Below are positions 1 to 8,953 of a DNA stretch of 64,000 nucleotides, piece after piece. A program made the position numbers and the translations under genes. The stretch lies in the NCBI RefSeq assembly GCF_000472385.1, contig NZ_AWZU01000002.1, positions 248,001 to 312,000 on the forward strand, written 5' to 3'. This stretch comes from Bradyrhizobium sp. ARR65 (GTDB lineage Bacteria; Pseudomonadota; Alphaproteobacteria; Rhizobiales; Xanthobacteraceae). The notes beneath the pieces were generated by a model. The model did no database searches. It saw only the letters and a program-made list of their open reading frames with translations, and was not told where the DNA came from. The number at the start of each line of letters is the position of its first letter. The first letter of the stretch is position 1.

Positions 1-895
1 CGTCGACGACCGAAATCACGTTGGCGCCCGGCTGGCGCTGGATGTTCAGGATGACGGCCGGCGTTTCGTTCATCCAGGCCCCGAGCTTGTCGTTCTGCGC
101 GGCGTCGATGACGTCGCCCACATCGCTTAGGCGAACCGGCGAGCCGTTCTTGTAGGCAACGATCAGGGATTTGTAGTCGGCGGCGTTGCGGATCTGGTCG
201 TTGGCGTTGATCGTATAGGCCCGCATCGAGCCGTCGAAATTGCCTTTGGGTGTATTGACATTGGCGTTGCCGAGGGTGGTGCGCAGATCGTCGATGTTGA
301 GGCCGTAGGCCGCGAGCTTGCGGATGTCGGCACGAATCCGCACCGCTGGGCGCTGGCCGCCACTGATGCTGACGAGACCGACGCCGGGAAGCTGGGAGAT
401 TTTTTGCGCAAGGCGCGTATCGGCGAAGTCCTCGACCTGCGTCAGCGGCATCGTCTTCGACGTCAACCCGAGCGTCAGGATCGGCGCGTCAGCGGGGTTC
501 ACCTTGGCGTAGATCGGCGGTGCGGGCAGGTCGGAGGGGAGCAGATTGCCTGCGGCATTGATCGCGGCCTGCACCTCCTGTTCGGCGATATCGAGCGAAA
601 TGCTCAAGCCAAATTGCAGTGTAATGACCGACGCGCCGGCGGAACTGACCGAACTCATCTGGTTGAGATTCGGCATCTGCCCGAATTGCACTTCCAGCGG
701 TGCTGTGATGGAGGAGGTCATCACATCGGGGCTGGCGCCCGGATAAAAGGTCTGCACCTGGATTGTCGGGTAATCCACTTCGGGCAGCGCAGCCACAGGA
801 AGAAATTTGAACGCCAGCATGCCCGATAGCATGATGGCGATCATCAGCAGCGTCGTCGCTACCGGCCGTAAGATAAATGGCTGCGACGGGTTCAT
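1..895 (-). CDS. RND efflux permease, MdtB/MdtC type (N-terminal part, cut by window edge)
   Basis: Inner-membrane proton-driven drug efflux pump subunit of the HAE1 RND family; only the first ~298 residues lie in the window and the gene continues past position 1. The protein opens [18 protein letters not shown], the usual first transmembrane helix of MdtB/MdtC-type pumps, followed by the porter-domain segments [20 protein letters not shown] and [11 protein letters not shown], which match the family. Its ATG overlaps the stop of the adaptor gene (ATGA, 892-895), so the two are translationally coupled. The order adaptor then permease, with another pump gene expected beyond the edge, fits an mdtABC-like operon. 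Substrate cannot be told from sequence. Confidence 0.9.
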   Translation of the reverse strand, partial: MNPSQPFILRPVATTLLMIAIMLSGMLAFKFLPVAALPEVDYPTIQVQTFYPGASPDVMTSSITAPLEVQFGQMPNLNQMSSVSSAGASVITLQFGLSISLDIAEQEVQAAINAAGNLLPSDLPAPPIYAKVNPADAPILTLGLTSKTMPLTQVEDFADTRLAQKISQLPGVGLVSISGGQRPAVRIRADIRKLAAYGLNIDDLRTTLGNANVNTPKGNFDGSMRAYTINANDQIRNAADYKSLIVAYKNGSPVRLSDVGDVIDAAQNDKLGAWMNETPAVILNIQRQPGANVISVVD

Positions 896-2184
896 TGCTT
901 CGGTGCACCCTCCGAACGCCGTTTCTTCGCAGGATTGGGGCTGTTCTGGCTGGGCGCTGCGGCGCCCGGTGGATTGTTGGTCTCGAAGGACTGGCGCAAG
1001 ACGATTTTGGCGCCATCGCGCAGCTTGTCGGCCCCGTCGATCACGACGCGATCGCCTGGATTGAGGCCCGAGAGCACTTCCACGCGGTCGCCATCGGTGA
1101 CGCCGAGTTGCACCTGACGCACCGAGACGGTGCTGTCGGGGTTGATCAGATAGACGAATGTGCCGGGCACGCCGCGCTGGATGCCCGCGGTGGACATGGT
1201 GGTCACGTCCTTATGCGTGTCCAGCAGCAGGCGGACATTGACAAACTGGTTGGGATAAAGCGTGCGCTGATCGTTAGGAAACTGTGCGCGCAGCTTGATC
1301 GTGCCGGTGGTTTGATCGATCTGGCTGTCGAAGGTCTGCAGCGTGCCGTCCGCTAGCTTGTTGGCGCCGCCGCGGTCGAGTGCGGATACCGGCAGAACCG
1401 CGCCGCTTTGCAGGCGTTTTGCAATCGCCTGCAAATTGTCCTCGGGCACGGTGAACAGCACGCTGATCGGCGCAAGTTGCGTCACCACGACGATGCCGTT
1501 GGTATCCCCTGGGGTCACGTAGTTGCCCTGATCCACCTGACGCAAGCCGACGCGGCCGTCGACCGGGGACACGATCCTGGTGTAGTTCAGATTGACTTCC
1601 GCCGATTTCACCGCCGCGCGATCGGCTTCGACCGTGCCCTGGTCCTGGGCCACCAAGGCGATTTGCGTGTCCAGCGTCTGATGCGGCACCGCGTTCTGCG
1701 CGGCGAGCCCCTGGTAGCGTTGCAAATCGACCTGCGCTCCCTTCAACAGCGCTTCATCGCGCGCAAGCTGGCCCTTGGCTTGCGCAAGCGCCGCCTCGTA
1801 GGGGCGCGAATCGATTTCCGCGAGGAGGTCGCCTTTCTTGACCTCGTCGCCTTCCTTGAAATCGATTTTCATCAGATAGCCGCTGATCTGGCTCCTGATG
1901 GTGACGGTGGCGAGCGAGGTGACCGTGCCCAGCGCGTTGAGGGTAAGTTTGATGTCGCCCTTACCGATGACCTCGTCGGCGACGGACATTGGTGGCGCAT
2001 TCCGGCCGAAACCGGCTCGGCCTTGCGGCTCGGGCGCCGTTCCGTGCCTGGTCCACCAGACGATGCCGGCGACGACCAGCAACACGATGATCACCGTGAG
2101 GCTGAACCTCCAGCGAGATCGCGGCTTCGGAGGCGACGCTTCGGTCGGAGGGGCTTTGATCGGCGGCTTGAGCGGCTTGTCCAT
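892..2184 (-). CDS. RND efflux periplasmic adaptor, MdtA-like (HlyD/MFP family)
   Basis: Membrane fusion protein linking the inner-membrane RND pump to an outer-membrane channel. The 430-residue protein has a proline-rich cytoplasmic N-tail, one membrane anchor (about residues 27-45), then the barrel-sandwich/lipoyl halves ([20 protein letters not shown] and [19 protein letters not shown]) flanking a coiled-coil hairpin, and a beta-barrel region with [10 protein letters not shown]. It has no lipobox, unlike the second adaptor in this window. First gene of the leftward pump operon. A strong inverted repeat lies 67-118 bp upstream and is a candidate repressor site. Length and domain order are normal for MdtA. 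Confidence 0.93.
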   Translation of the reverse strand: MDKPLKPPIKAPPTEASPPKPRSRWRFSLTVIIVLLVVAGIVWWTRHGTAPEPQGRAGFGRNAPPMSVADEVIGKGDIKLTLNALGTVTSLATVTIRSQISGYLMKIDFKEGDEVKKGDLLAEIDSRPYEAALAQAKGQLARDEALLKGAQVDLQRYQGLAAQNAVPHQTLDTQIALVAQDQGTVEADRAAVKSAEVNLNYTRIVSPVDGRVGLRQVDQGNYVTPGDTNGIVVVTQLAPISVLFTVPEDNLQAIAKRLQSGAVLPVSALDRGGANKLADGTLQTFDSQIDQTTGTIKLRAQFPNDQRTLYPNQFVNVRLLLDTHKDVTTMSTAGIQRGVPGTFVYLINPDSTVSVRQVQLGVTDGDRVEVLSGLNPGDRVVIDGADKLRDGAKIVLRQSFETNNPPGAAAPSQNSPNPAKKRRSEGAPKQ

Positions 2185-2250
2185 GAACCTGCGTCACACG
2201 GGGCTAAGGGATCGGGTGGCGTCCCTATAGCTTATCCGTTCCGCTACCGC

Positions 2251-2302
2251 TGGGACATTCCGAACCACCATATTTTGAACGGTTCCGTTCCGAATTGTCC
2301 CA
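2251..2302. promoter_or_regulatory. Inverted repeat upstream of the mdtA-like gene, candidate operator
   Basis: An imperfect inverted repeat has arms at 2251-2264 (TGGGACATTCCGAA) and 2288-2302 (TTCCGAATTGTCCCA); the outer seven bases pair perfectly. Inside it lies a second perfect dyad, GAACGG-TT-CCGTTC, at 2277-2290. The octamer CCGTTCCG recurs at 2236-2243. The site sits just upstream of the efflux operon start at 2184. The dyad layout is that of a TetR/MarR-type operator, but no such regulator gene is adjacent. Confidence 0.45.
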
Positions 2303-2394
2303 TTAACTTTCTGAAAGAATTGGGCTTTTGTCACGGAATCTGCGCGATTGCGGCAAATCCGCCACGACTTTAGGCCGAGAGGCGCGGCGCGCCA

Positions 2395-3363
2395 TCAGCG
2401 CGGGCGTGACAAGGGGGCGTGCGCCTTCTTCCCCAATTTCGCCTTGCGCATCGCGTTCCAAAAAGTCTCTGCGGCATTCGTCATGCGAGCCCGCGCGCGG
2501 AACAGGCAGATGCTGATCGCGATATCCCAATCTTCCGTCCCCGCACGCAGGAGCCGTCCTTCGGCAAGATCGTTCTCGACCAAGCTGCGCGGTGCCCACG
2601 TGACGCCTCTTCCTTCGCGCGCCATGTCGATCAGCAGCATGACAGGCGCGGCAAAGCTCGGCACCAGCCAAGCGGCTGGCTCCCTGCCGGCGAGCACCGC
2701 GCTGACGATACGGCCGATGCCCGAGCCAGGATGGTAGGCAAGATAGGGCAGCGGCGCGGCTTGCGTGCCGGGCAGCGCATGGCGCGGCGCTGCTTTTCTC
2801 CGGCGTGTGCCGCGCAGCGCCGAGACTGCCGCGGGCGCAGTGACAGGCACAAGCAGGTCGCTGCCCAATTCGAGGCGCTGAAAACGATCGGTGTCGAGCC
2901 GGCTCGCCAGCGCCGGATGGTGATGGGAAAGCAGGAAATGCACCCGCGCATCCAGCAGCAGCTTCTCGCAAGCGGCGAAATTGGCCGCCACCAACTGTAC
3001 GCCCGCGCCGGCCCTTGCGCTGTCAGCCCGGCGAATCCAGTCGGGAAAGAAAGTCTGCGACAGCGCGTGGGTTGCCGCGAAATGAATGGTTTCGGCCTTG
3101 AGGCGGGCAACCTCCAGCGCTTCTTCGCGGCCGGCCACGACACGGCGCAACACGTCCTCTGCCACTGAGCGGAAGGTCTTGCCCGCCGGCGTGAGCGTGA
3201 GCGTATGCGAGCTTCGCTCGAACAGCGGCGCTCCCAGCCAATCTTCCAGTGCCCGGATGCGGCGACTCAGCGCTGGCTGGGTGACATGGCGGCGCTCGGC
3301 GGCGCGGGAGAACCCGCCATCCTCAGCGATCGCCAGGAAATCCTCCAGCCAGACCAGGTCCAT
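2395..3363 (-). CDS. LysR-family transcriptional regulator
   Basis: 322-residue LysR-type regulator. The N-terminal winged helix-turn-helix is clear (LEDFLAIAEDGGFSRAAERR then VTQPALSRRIRALEDWLGAPLFER, residues ~5-50), followed by a periplasmic-binding-protein-like effector domain. It diverges from the DctA-like gene at 3498 with 134 bp between them, and that gap holds a perfect 15-bp palindrome with the T-N11-A LysR signature (3386-3400). By the usual logic of the family it autoregulates and activates the divergent 3498-13664 gene set in response to the pathway substrate or an intermediate; this is inference. Confidence 0.92.
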   Translation of the reverse strand: MDLVWLEDFLAIAEDGGFSRAAERRHVTQPALSRRIRALEDWLGAPLFERSSHTLTLTPAGKTFRSVAEDVLRRVVAGREEALEVARLKAETIHFAATHALSQTFFPDWIRRADSARAGAGVQLVAANFAACEKLLLDARVHFLLSHHHPALASRLDTDRFQRLELGSDLLVPVTAPAAVSALRGTRRRKAAPRHALPGTQAAPLPYLAYHPGSGIGRIVSAVLAGREPAAWLVPSFAAPVMLLIDMAREGRGVTWAPRSLVENDLAEGRLLRAGTEDWDIAISICLFRARARMTNAAETFWNAMRKAKLGKKAHAPLSRPR

Positions 3364-3385
3364 GATGATTTTTTGTCCTTAATTC

Positions 3386-3400
3386 ATGCCGATACGGCAT
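3386..3400. promoter_or_regulatory. LysR box (T-N11-A palindrome) between lysR and the dctA-like gene
   Basis: ATGCCG-ATA-CGGCAT is a perfect 6-3-6 inverted repeat containing T-N11-A, the binding-site signature of LysR regulators. It is centred 30 bp upstream of the lysR start and about 105 bp upstream of the dctA-like start, the normal place for the recognition half of a divergent LysR promoter. Confidence 0.6.
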
Positions 3401-3497
3401 TAGCGCCCGCCGCCTTGCTGGTTCAATGTAAATCCGCCGAAAAGCCAAAAGAACAACAGATGCCCCGCTCGGGCGCGTCGCTCCGGGAGGATATCCA

Positions 3498-4811
3498 TTG
3501 CAGATTGCCGCGACTTCGCTCTCTCCATCCGTTGCCACTGCGGCCACAGCGCGGCGCCGCAGGCCGTTCTGGCGTGAGCAATACGTCCTTGTCGCGGCGG
3601 GCGCCGCGCTTGGTGCGCTCGCGGGCGCGCTGTTTCCCTCGATCGCGGTTGATTTCAAGCCGCTCGGTGACACCTTCATTTCACTGATCAAGATGACCAT
3701 CGCGCCGCTGATCTTCCTGGTGGTGGTCACGGGCATAGCGCAGGTCGGCGACATGCGCGCGGTGGGGCGCATCGGGCTCAAGGCCTTCGTCTATTTCGAA
3801 GCCGTCACCACGCTGTGCCTGCTATTCAGCCTCCTGGTCGTGCACTGGGTGCGGCCCGGTGCGGGCGTCGCGCCGGCGAGCGCCCAACAAGCGGAGACGG
3901 TGTCGCGTTATGCGCAGGCGCATGTCGGGTCAGTGTCGGCTTATCTCCAGCACATGGTACCGGACAGCTTTGTCGGCGCTTTCGCCAATGGCGACGTGCT
4001 GCAGGTTCTGGTGCTGGCGCTATTGTGCGGAATCGGACTGCTGCTGCTCGGCGAACGCGGCACGGCGTTGCGCGGCGCCATGGAGCGGGTCACCGAGCTC
4101 GTGTTCAGCGTGGTGCATGTCGTCGTCGCGCTGGCGCCGATCGGCGCTTTCGGCGCCATGGCCTTTACGGTGGCGAAATTCGGCGTCGCCACGCTCTATG
4201 CGCTGGCGCTCCTGGTCGGCACCGCCTGGGCGATGATGGCGTTCTTCATCTTTGTCGTGCTCGGCGCGATCTGCCGGTTTGTCGGCATTCGCCTGATGGA
4301 TCTGCTTCGCATGCTGCGCACCGAGCTCCTGGTTGTGCTGGGTACGTCCTCGTCGGAGACCGCCATTCCCGGCATGATGGAGAAACTGCCGGCCGCGGGG
4401 GTCGGCCGGGCCGTCGCAGGTCTGGTTATTCCCTCCGGTTATTCCTTCAACCTTGATGGCGTGGCGCTGACACTGCCGCTCAGCACTATCTTCGTTGCGC
4501 AGGTCTACGGCATCGAGATGACCACGGCACAGCAGCTCAGCCTGTTCGTCGTGATGCTCTTCACCAGCAAGGGCGCGGCCGGGGTGACCGGCGGCGCATT
4601 CGCCGCGCTCGCCGCGACCGTGATTGCCGCCGGCCTTCCGGCGGAGGGGCTGGCGCTGCTGCTCGGTATCGACCGCTTCATGTCGTTGGCGCGGGCCATC
4701 ACGAACACGATCGGTAACGCCGTGGCCGCGATCGTCGTCGCTAAATGGGACGGCGAGTTCGATTCGCGCGCCTGGACCCCATCCATCACCCAAACCCTGA
4801 CCGCAAAGTGA
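3498..4811 (+). CDS. Dicarboxylate/amino acid:cation symporter, DctA-like (DAACS family)
   Basis: 437-residue sodium- or proton-coupled importer of C4-dicarboxylates or related acids. About eight hydrophobic segments plus re-entrant loops are visible. The serine-rich re-entrant signature SSSETAIPGMMEKL (near residue 288), the NLDG motif in YSFNLDGVALT, and the substrate/cation segment SKGAAGVTGGAF are intact. The start is a TTG at 3498, preceded seven bases earlier by a strong GGGAGG site; no ATG is available before the first membrane helix. It is six bases ahead of the PdxA-like gene and heads the LysR-linked cluster, so it probably imports the pathway substrate. Distinct from a housekeeping dctA, which is normally tied to dctBD. 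Confidence 0.9.
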   Translation: MQIAATSLSPSVATAATARRRRPFWREQYVLVAAGAALGALAGALFPSIAVDFKPLGDTFISLIKMTIAPLIFLVVVTGIAQVGDMRAVGRIGLKAFVYFEAVTTLCLLFSLLVVHWVRPGAGVAPASAQQAETVSRYAQAHVGSVSAYLQHMVPDSFVGAFANGDVLQVLVLALLCGIGLLLLGERGTALRGAMERVTELVFSVVHVVVALAPIGAFGAMAFTVAKFGVATLYALALLVGTAWAMMAFFIFVVLGAICRFVGIRLMDLLRMLRTELLVVLGTSSSETAIPGMMEKLPAAGVGRAVAGLVIPSGYSFNLDGVALTLPLSTIFVAQVYGIEMTTAQQLSLFVVMLFTSKGAAGVTGGAFAALAATVIAAGLPAEGLALLLGIDRFMSLARAITNTIGNAVAAIVVAKWDGEFDSRAWTPSITQTLTAK

Positions 4812-4817
4812 AGTTCA

Positions 4818-5861
4818 ATGGACACAAGTCAAGACGCTCTCCCGATCGTCGCGCTGGTACCTGGCGATTGCACCGGCATCGGGCCTGAGCAAACTGCGCG
4901 CATCCTGGCCGACGGCAATCTCGCCAATGTCGCTCGCCTCGTCGTGGTCGGCGACGCCCGCGTGCTGGAGATGGGCATGGCGCACGCCGCCGTGAAGCTG
5001 AAGGTCGAGCACGTCACTTCGCCGGCAAAAGCTTTCTGGCATCACGGCGTGGTGCCGCTGGTCGATCTCGGCAATGCCGATCCGTCGCTGTTTCCGCTCG
5101 GCAAGTCCAATGCCGATTCCGGCCGGCTCACCGGCGAGACGCTGTCGCGCGCGATCGACTTCGCCAAAGCCGGCGAGGTTGACGCCATCACCTTTGCGCC
5201 GCTGAACAAGCGCGCGATGTTCGACGGCGGCTGGAAGTTCCCCGACGAGCACAAGATGTTCGCGAGCCTGCTCGGCCATCAGGGCTATTTCTCCGAGATG
5301 AACGTGCTCGATGGGCAATGGATGTCGCGGGTCACCGGCCATCAATCGCTGCGCGAGGCTTTGGACTGCATCACTCCGGAGAGTATCACCGATGCGATCG
5401 AGCTTGCCGACCGCATGATGCGCAAGTCGGGCATCGAAAGACCCCGCATCGCGGTAGCGGCGCTCAATCCCCACGCGGGCGAGGGCGGCCTGTTCGGCCG
5501 CGACGAGATCGAGATGATCCGTCCCACCGTCGAAGCCGCGGCCAAGCGCGGCATCGCCTGCAGTGGGCCTTATCCGGCCGACACCGTCTACATCCGCGCC
5601 TTTGCCGGCGAGTTCGACAGTGTAGTGGCGATGTATCACGACCAGGGCCAGATCGCGACCAAGCTGCGCGGCTTCAATCGGGGCGTCACGGTGACGGCAG
5701 GGCTCGACACCGTCTTCACGACGCCTTCGCACGGCACCGCCTTCGATATCGTCGGCAAGGGCATGGCCAAGACCGGCGCGCTCGAAAGCGCGGTCCGACT
5801 TGCCGCCCAGCTTGCCAATGTAAAAACAAGAACCCGGGAGATTACCCATGCCCATCACTGA
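4818..5861 (+). CDS. pdxA: PdxA-family NAD-dependent dehydrogenase (PdxA2-like)
   Basis: 347-residue member of the 4-hydroxythreonine-4-phosphate dehydrogenase family, which oxidises a hydroxy-acid and decarboxylates the product. The three metal-ligand histidines are present in TGHQSLREAL, MYHDQGQI and TPSHGTAFDI; the N-terminal GDCTGIGPE and the NPHAGEGGLFG segment are family hallmarks. Set between a dicarboxylate importer and MmgE/PrpD genes, it is unlikely to serve vitamin B6 synthesis. Homologues in catabolic clusters act on sugar-acid phosphates or on cis-dihydrodiols (TphB type), so a catabolic hydroxy-acid dehydrogenase is the better reading. Its 3' end overlaps the next gene by 14 bases. 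Confidence 0.88.
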   Translation: MDTSQDALPIVALVPGDCTGIGPEQTARILADGNLANVARLVVVGDARVLEMGMAHAAVKLKVEHVTSPAKAFWHHGVVPLVDLGNADPSLFPLGKSNADSGRLTGETLSRAIDFAKAGEVDAITFAPLNKRAMFDGGWKFPDEHKMFASLLGHQGYFSEMNVLDGQWMSRVTGHQSLREALDCITPESITDAIELADRMMRKSGIERPRIAVAALNPHAGEGGLFGRDEIEMIRPTVEAAAKRGIACSGPYPADTVYIRAFAGEFDSVVAMYHDQGQIATKLRGFNRGVTVTAGLDTVFTTPSHGTAFDIVGKGMAKTGALESAVRLAAQLANVKTRTREITHAHH

Positions 5862-7320
5862 TCGCCGAACCCTGCTGCAGACGGCTGTCGCGCTTCCGCT
5901 CGCCACTGCCGGTGCAACCGGCATGGCTTTCGCGGATGCTTCCGCCGCCGCGCCTGCCGCGCCCGCAAAATCCGCACCAGCCAACGGCGTGACGCGGGCG
6001 CTTGCGCATTATCTCGTCGGCGCCACTTACGATGATCTTCCAGCCAATGTGCGCAAGGAGGGCGTGCGGACGCTGCTGAATTGGGTGGGCGTTGCGATCG
6101 GCGGCTCGCGCCACCAGACCGTGGATATCGCAGTTGCCGCGCTGACGCCGTTCTCGGGCCCGCAGCAGGCCTCGCTGTTCGGGCGGCGCGAGCGGTTCGA
6201 CATCATGAACGCGGCCTTCATTAATGGCGTGTCGAGCCACATCTTCGATTATGACGACACGCACCTGAAGACCATCATTCATCCGGCGGGTCCCGTGGCG
6301 TCGGCGATCCTTGCGCTCTCGGAGATGCAGCCGGTCTCCGGCAAGGATTTCCTCAACGCGCTCGTGCTCGGCGTCGAGACCGAGTGCCGGATCGGCAACT
6401 CCGTCTATCCGAATCACTACGATGTCGGCTGGCACATCACGGGCACCGCCGGCGTGTTCGGATCTGCGGCGGCTGTTGGCAAATTGCTCAAGCTCAACGA
6501 GCAGCAGATGGTGTGGGCGCTTGGGCTTGCCGCCTCGCAGCCGGTCGGCTTGCGCGAATCCTTCGGCTCGATGAACAAGAGCTTCAATCCCGGTCGCGCC
6601 GCCTCCAACGGCATCTTCGCGGCGATGCTGGCCTCGAAGAATTTTACTTCCTCCGACGAGATGATAGAGGCCAAGCGCGGCTGGGCCAATACGATCAGCA
6701 CCAAGCAGGACTACAACGAGATCCTCGGCGATCTCGGCAAGCGCTACGAGGCGGCGCTGAACACCTATAAGCCGTTCGCCTGCGGCATCGTGATGCATCC
6801 GGCGATCGACGCGGCGATCCAGTTGCGCAATGAGAACAGATTGACCGCGGATCAGATCGATCACGTCGATCTCAAGGTGCATCCGCTGGTGCTCGAGCTC
6901 ACCGGCAAGAAGACCCCGCATGAGGGGCTGGAAGGTAAGTTCAGCATCTATCATGCGGTTGCCGTCGCGCTGGTCGAGGGTGCCGGGGGCGAAAAGCAGT
7001 TCAGCGACCGCGCGGTGAACGATCCGACCATCGTCGCGCTACGTGGCAAGGTCAATCCGGTGGTCACGCCGGGCATCAAGCCCGAGCAGGTCGACATGAC
7101 CGTCGTGCTGAAGGATGGGCGACAATTGCACCGCTACATAGAACATGCGGTCGGCAGCGTGGAGGTGCCGATGACAAACCAGCAGCTCGAGGCGAAGTTT
7201 ACCGATCTCGCCGACGGCATCATTGCTCCGCCGACGATCCGCCGGGTGATGGACGCCTGCTGGAACGTCGAAAGCCTGCCGAATGCTGCTGAAATCGCCA
7301 AGATGTCGGCCTCGGCGTAA
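5848..7320 (+). CDS. MmgE/PrpD family protein with twin-arginine leader (copy 1)
   Basis: 490-residue member of the 2-methylcitrate dehydratase/cis-aconitate decarboxylase/iminodisuccinate epimerase superfamily, which removes or shifts protons next to carboxylates. Family segments include FINGVSSHIFDYDDTHLKTI near residue 130, HITGTAGVFGSAAAVGKLL and KPFACGIVMHPAIDAA. Unusually, the protein begins with MPITDRRTLLQTAVALPLAT, a twin-arginine-like export signal ending near FADA, whereas most family members are cytoplasmic. It overlaps pdxA by 14 bases and is followed 13 bases later by a second, divergent copy. The exact reaction is unknown. Confidence 0.85.
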   Translation: MPITDRRTLLQTAVALPLATAGATGMAFADASAAAPAAPAKSAPANGVTRALAHYLVGATYDDLPANVRKEGVRTLLNWVGVAIGGSRHQTVDIAVAALTPFSGPQQASLFGRRERFDIMNAAFINGVSSHIFDYDDTHLKTIIHPAGPVASAILALSEMQPVSGKDFLNALVLGVETECRIGNSVYPNHYDVGWHITGTAGVFGSAAAVGKLLKLNEQQMVWALGLAASQPVGLRESFGSMNKSFNPGRAASNGIFAAMLASKNFTSSDEMIEAKRGWANTISTKQDYNEILGDLGKRYEAALNTYKPFACGIVMHPAIDAAIQLRNENRLTADQIDHVDLKVHPLVLELTGKKTPHEGLEGKFSIYHAVAVALVEGAGGEKQFSDRAVNDPTIVALRGKVNPVVTPGIKPEQVDMTVVLKDGRQLHRYIEHAVGSVEVPMTNQQLEAKFTDLADGIIAPPTIRRVMDACWNVESLPNAAEIAKMSASA

Positions 7321-7333
7321 GGTGAGGGGTTAC

Positions 7334-8785
7334 ATGCACCAAGCACTATCGCGTCGCCGCCTGCTGCTGTCCGCTGGTGCGTTCGCAACGCTGGCGGCAT
7401 CGCCGTTCAGATGCGCGCTGGCCGCGGACGGGGCTGCCGGCGTCACGGCGCGCCTTGCCCGCTACATGGCTGCGGCACGTCGCCAGGAATTGCCGGATGC
7501 GGTGATACTGGCGTGCAAGCATCGCATTCTCGACACCGTTGGCGCGATGGTCTCGGGTTCGCGGATGAAGCCGGGCATGATGGCGACGAAATATGTGCGC
7601 ACGCTCGGCGGCGAGCCGCAGGCCTCGGTGGTAGGTTCGGACTTCCATACCACCGCCATCAATGCCGCGCTGGCAAACGCCATGTGCGCCCATTCCAACG
7701 AGACCGACGATTTCGAGCCCGTCACCAAGGCGCACCCCGGCAGTTCGGTGATTCCGGCCGCATTGGCGATGTCGGAAAAGGAGGGCCGCAGCGGCGCGGA
7801 GTTCATTCGCGCGGTTACGCTTGGCTACGATCTCGCCTGTCGGCTGTTGATGGCACTGGGACCCGACCTCGTGCGCGGCACGCATCGCAGCGCGGAGGGG
7901 ACGGCCTCGACCTTCGGCGCATTGGGCGCGGCCGCCTCGCTCGCCCAACTCGACGAACAGGGCATGCGTTTTGCGATTTCGTATTCCGCGCAGCAGGTCT
8001 CGGGCCTGTGGAGCTGGGTCAAGGACAAGGACCATATCGAAAAGGCCTTCGATTTCGCCGGCATGGGCGCGCGCAATGGCGTGATGGCAGTCACCATGGT
8101 CCAGGCAGGCCTCACCGGCGTGGATGATGTGCTGGACGGCACGCACAACCTCTTCATCGCGCTGTCGACCGAGCCGAAGCCGGAGCAGATGCTGGATGGG
8201 CTCGGCCACCGCTTCTACGTCACGGAGACGGCGATCAAGACCTACTCCGTCGGCTATCCGATCCAGTCGCCGCTGGATGCGCTCTTGAGCCTGCGCAAAC
8301 AACATGATCTCACCCCCGAGAACGTCCGAAGCATTCTGGTGAAACTTCCGACCGACGCGATGGGCATTGTCGGCGAAAGTGCCATGCCCGACGTCAATTG
8401 CCAGCATCTAGTGGCGCTTGCGCTGGTGAAGGGGGCCGTTTCGTTCGCCGACAGCCACGACACCGCGCTGATGCACGATCCAAAGATCCTCGAGCAGCGC
8501 GCCAAGATCACTTTGGCGGGTGATAACGCGCTGATGGACCCGGCTGCGCCGCGCGGCGCCATCGTCGAGGTGACGCTGGTCGACGGGCGCAAGCTCGACC
8601 ACTTCACCAAATTTCCGCCCGGCACCAAGGAAAATCCGCTCAGCACCGAGGCCGTGAGCGCCAAGGCGCGCGATCTGATGGCGCCCGTGCTAGGGGCGGA
8701 AAAGACCGAAAAGCTGATCGCGCAAATCAATGCGCTGGAACACGTGGAGGATGTGCGGGCACTGCGTCCGCTTTTCACCACCTGA
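7334..8785 (+). CDS. MmgE/PrpD family protein with twin-arginine leader (copy 2)
   Basis: 483 residues if started at the ATG at 7334, which follows a GGTGAGGGG ribosome site and puts the leader first; a longer frame from 7283 would add 17 charged residues ahead of it. The leader reads SRRRLLLSAGAFATLAA, a good Tat signal, ending near the ALA-A site. The mature part has NAMCAHSNETDDFEPVTKAH, matching the active-site region of copy 1, and KTYSVGYPIQSPLDALLSL. The two copies differ throughout, so they probably act on different intermediates or form a heteromer. Downstream gap of 168 bp to the haem protein. Confidence 0.84.
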   Translation: MHQALSRRRLLLSAGAFATLAASPFRCALAADGAAGVTARLARYMAAARRQELPDAVILACKHRILDTVGAMVSGSRMKPGMMATKYVRTLGGEPQASVVGSDFHTTAINAALANAMCAHSNETDDFEPVTKAHPGSSVIPAALAMSEKEGRSGAEFIRAVTLGYDLACRLLMALGPDLVRGTHRSAEGTASTFGALGAAASLAQLDEQGMRFAISYSAQQVSGLWSWVKDKDHIEKAFDFAGMGARNGVMAVTMVQAGLTGVDDVLDGTHNLFIALSTEPKPEQMLDGLGHRFYVTETAIKTYSVGYPIQSPLDALLSLRKQHDLTPENVRSILVKLPTDAMGIVGESAMPDVNCQHLVALALVKGAVSFADSHDTALMHDPKILEQRAKITLAGDNALMDPAAPRGAIVEVTLVDGRKLDHFTKFPPGTKENPLSTEAVSAKARDLMAPVLGAEKTEKLIAQINALEHVEDVRALRPLFTT

Positions 8786-8953
8786 GAGGCGGGGCGCGGC
8801 CGATGTAGGGCAGCTATTCGCCAAAGCACTCGACAAGGAGGCCTGTTGGGCAGAATCTAAGGCCATTATCCAAGGCGGTTGTGAAACGCACGAAGACAAG
8901 TGCGGCGGTAAAAAAACATCGGTGCAGGACACAGGCACAGTAAGGGGAGAAAC

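Noticed and set aside
4815..6954. Long open frames on the minus strand opposite pdxA and the first prpD gene (about 370-390 codons)
   Set aside because: GC-rich codon bias opens the antisense frame; the predicted proteins are Arg/His/Asp-rich without motifs, while the plus strand encodes recognised enzymes.
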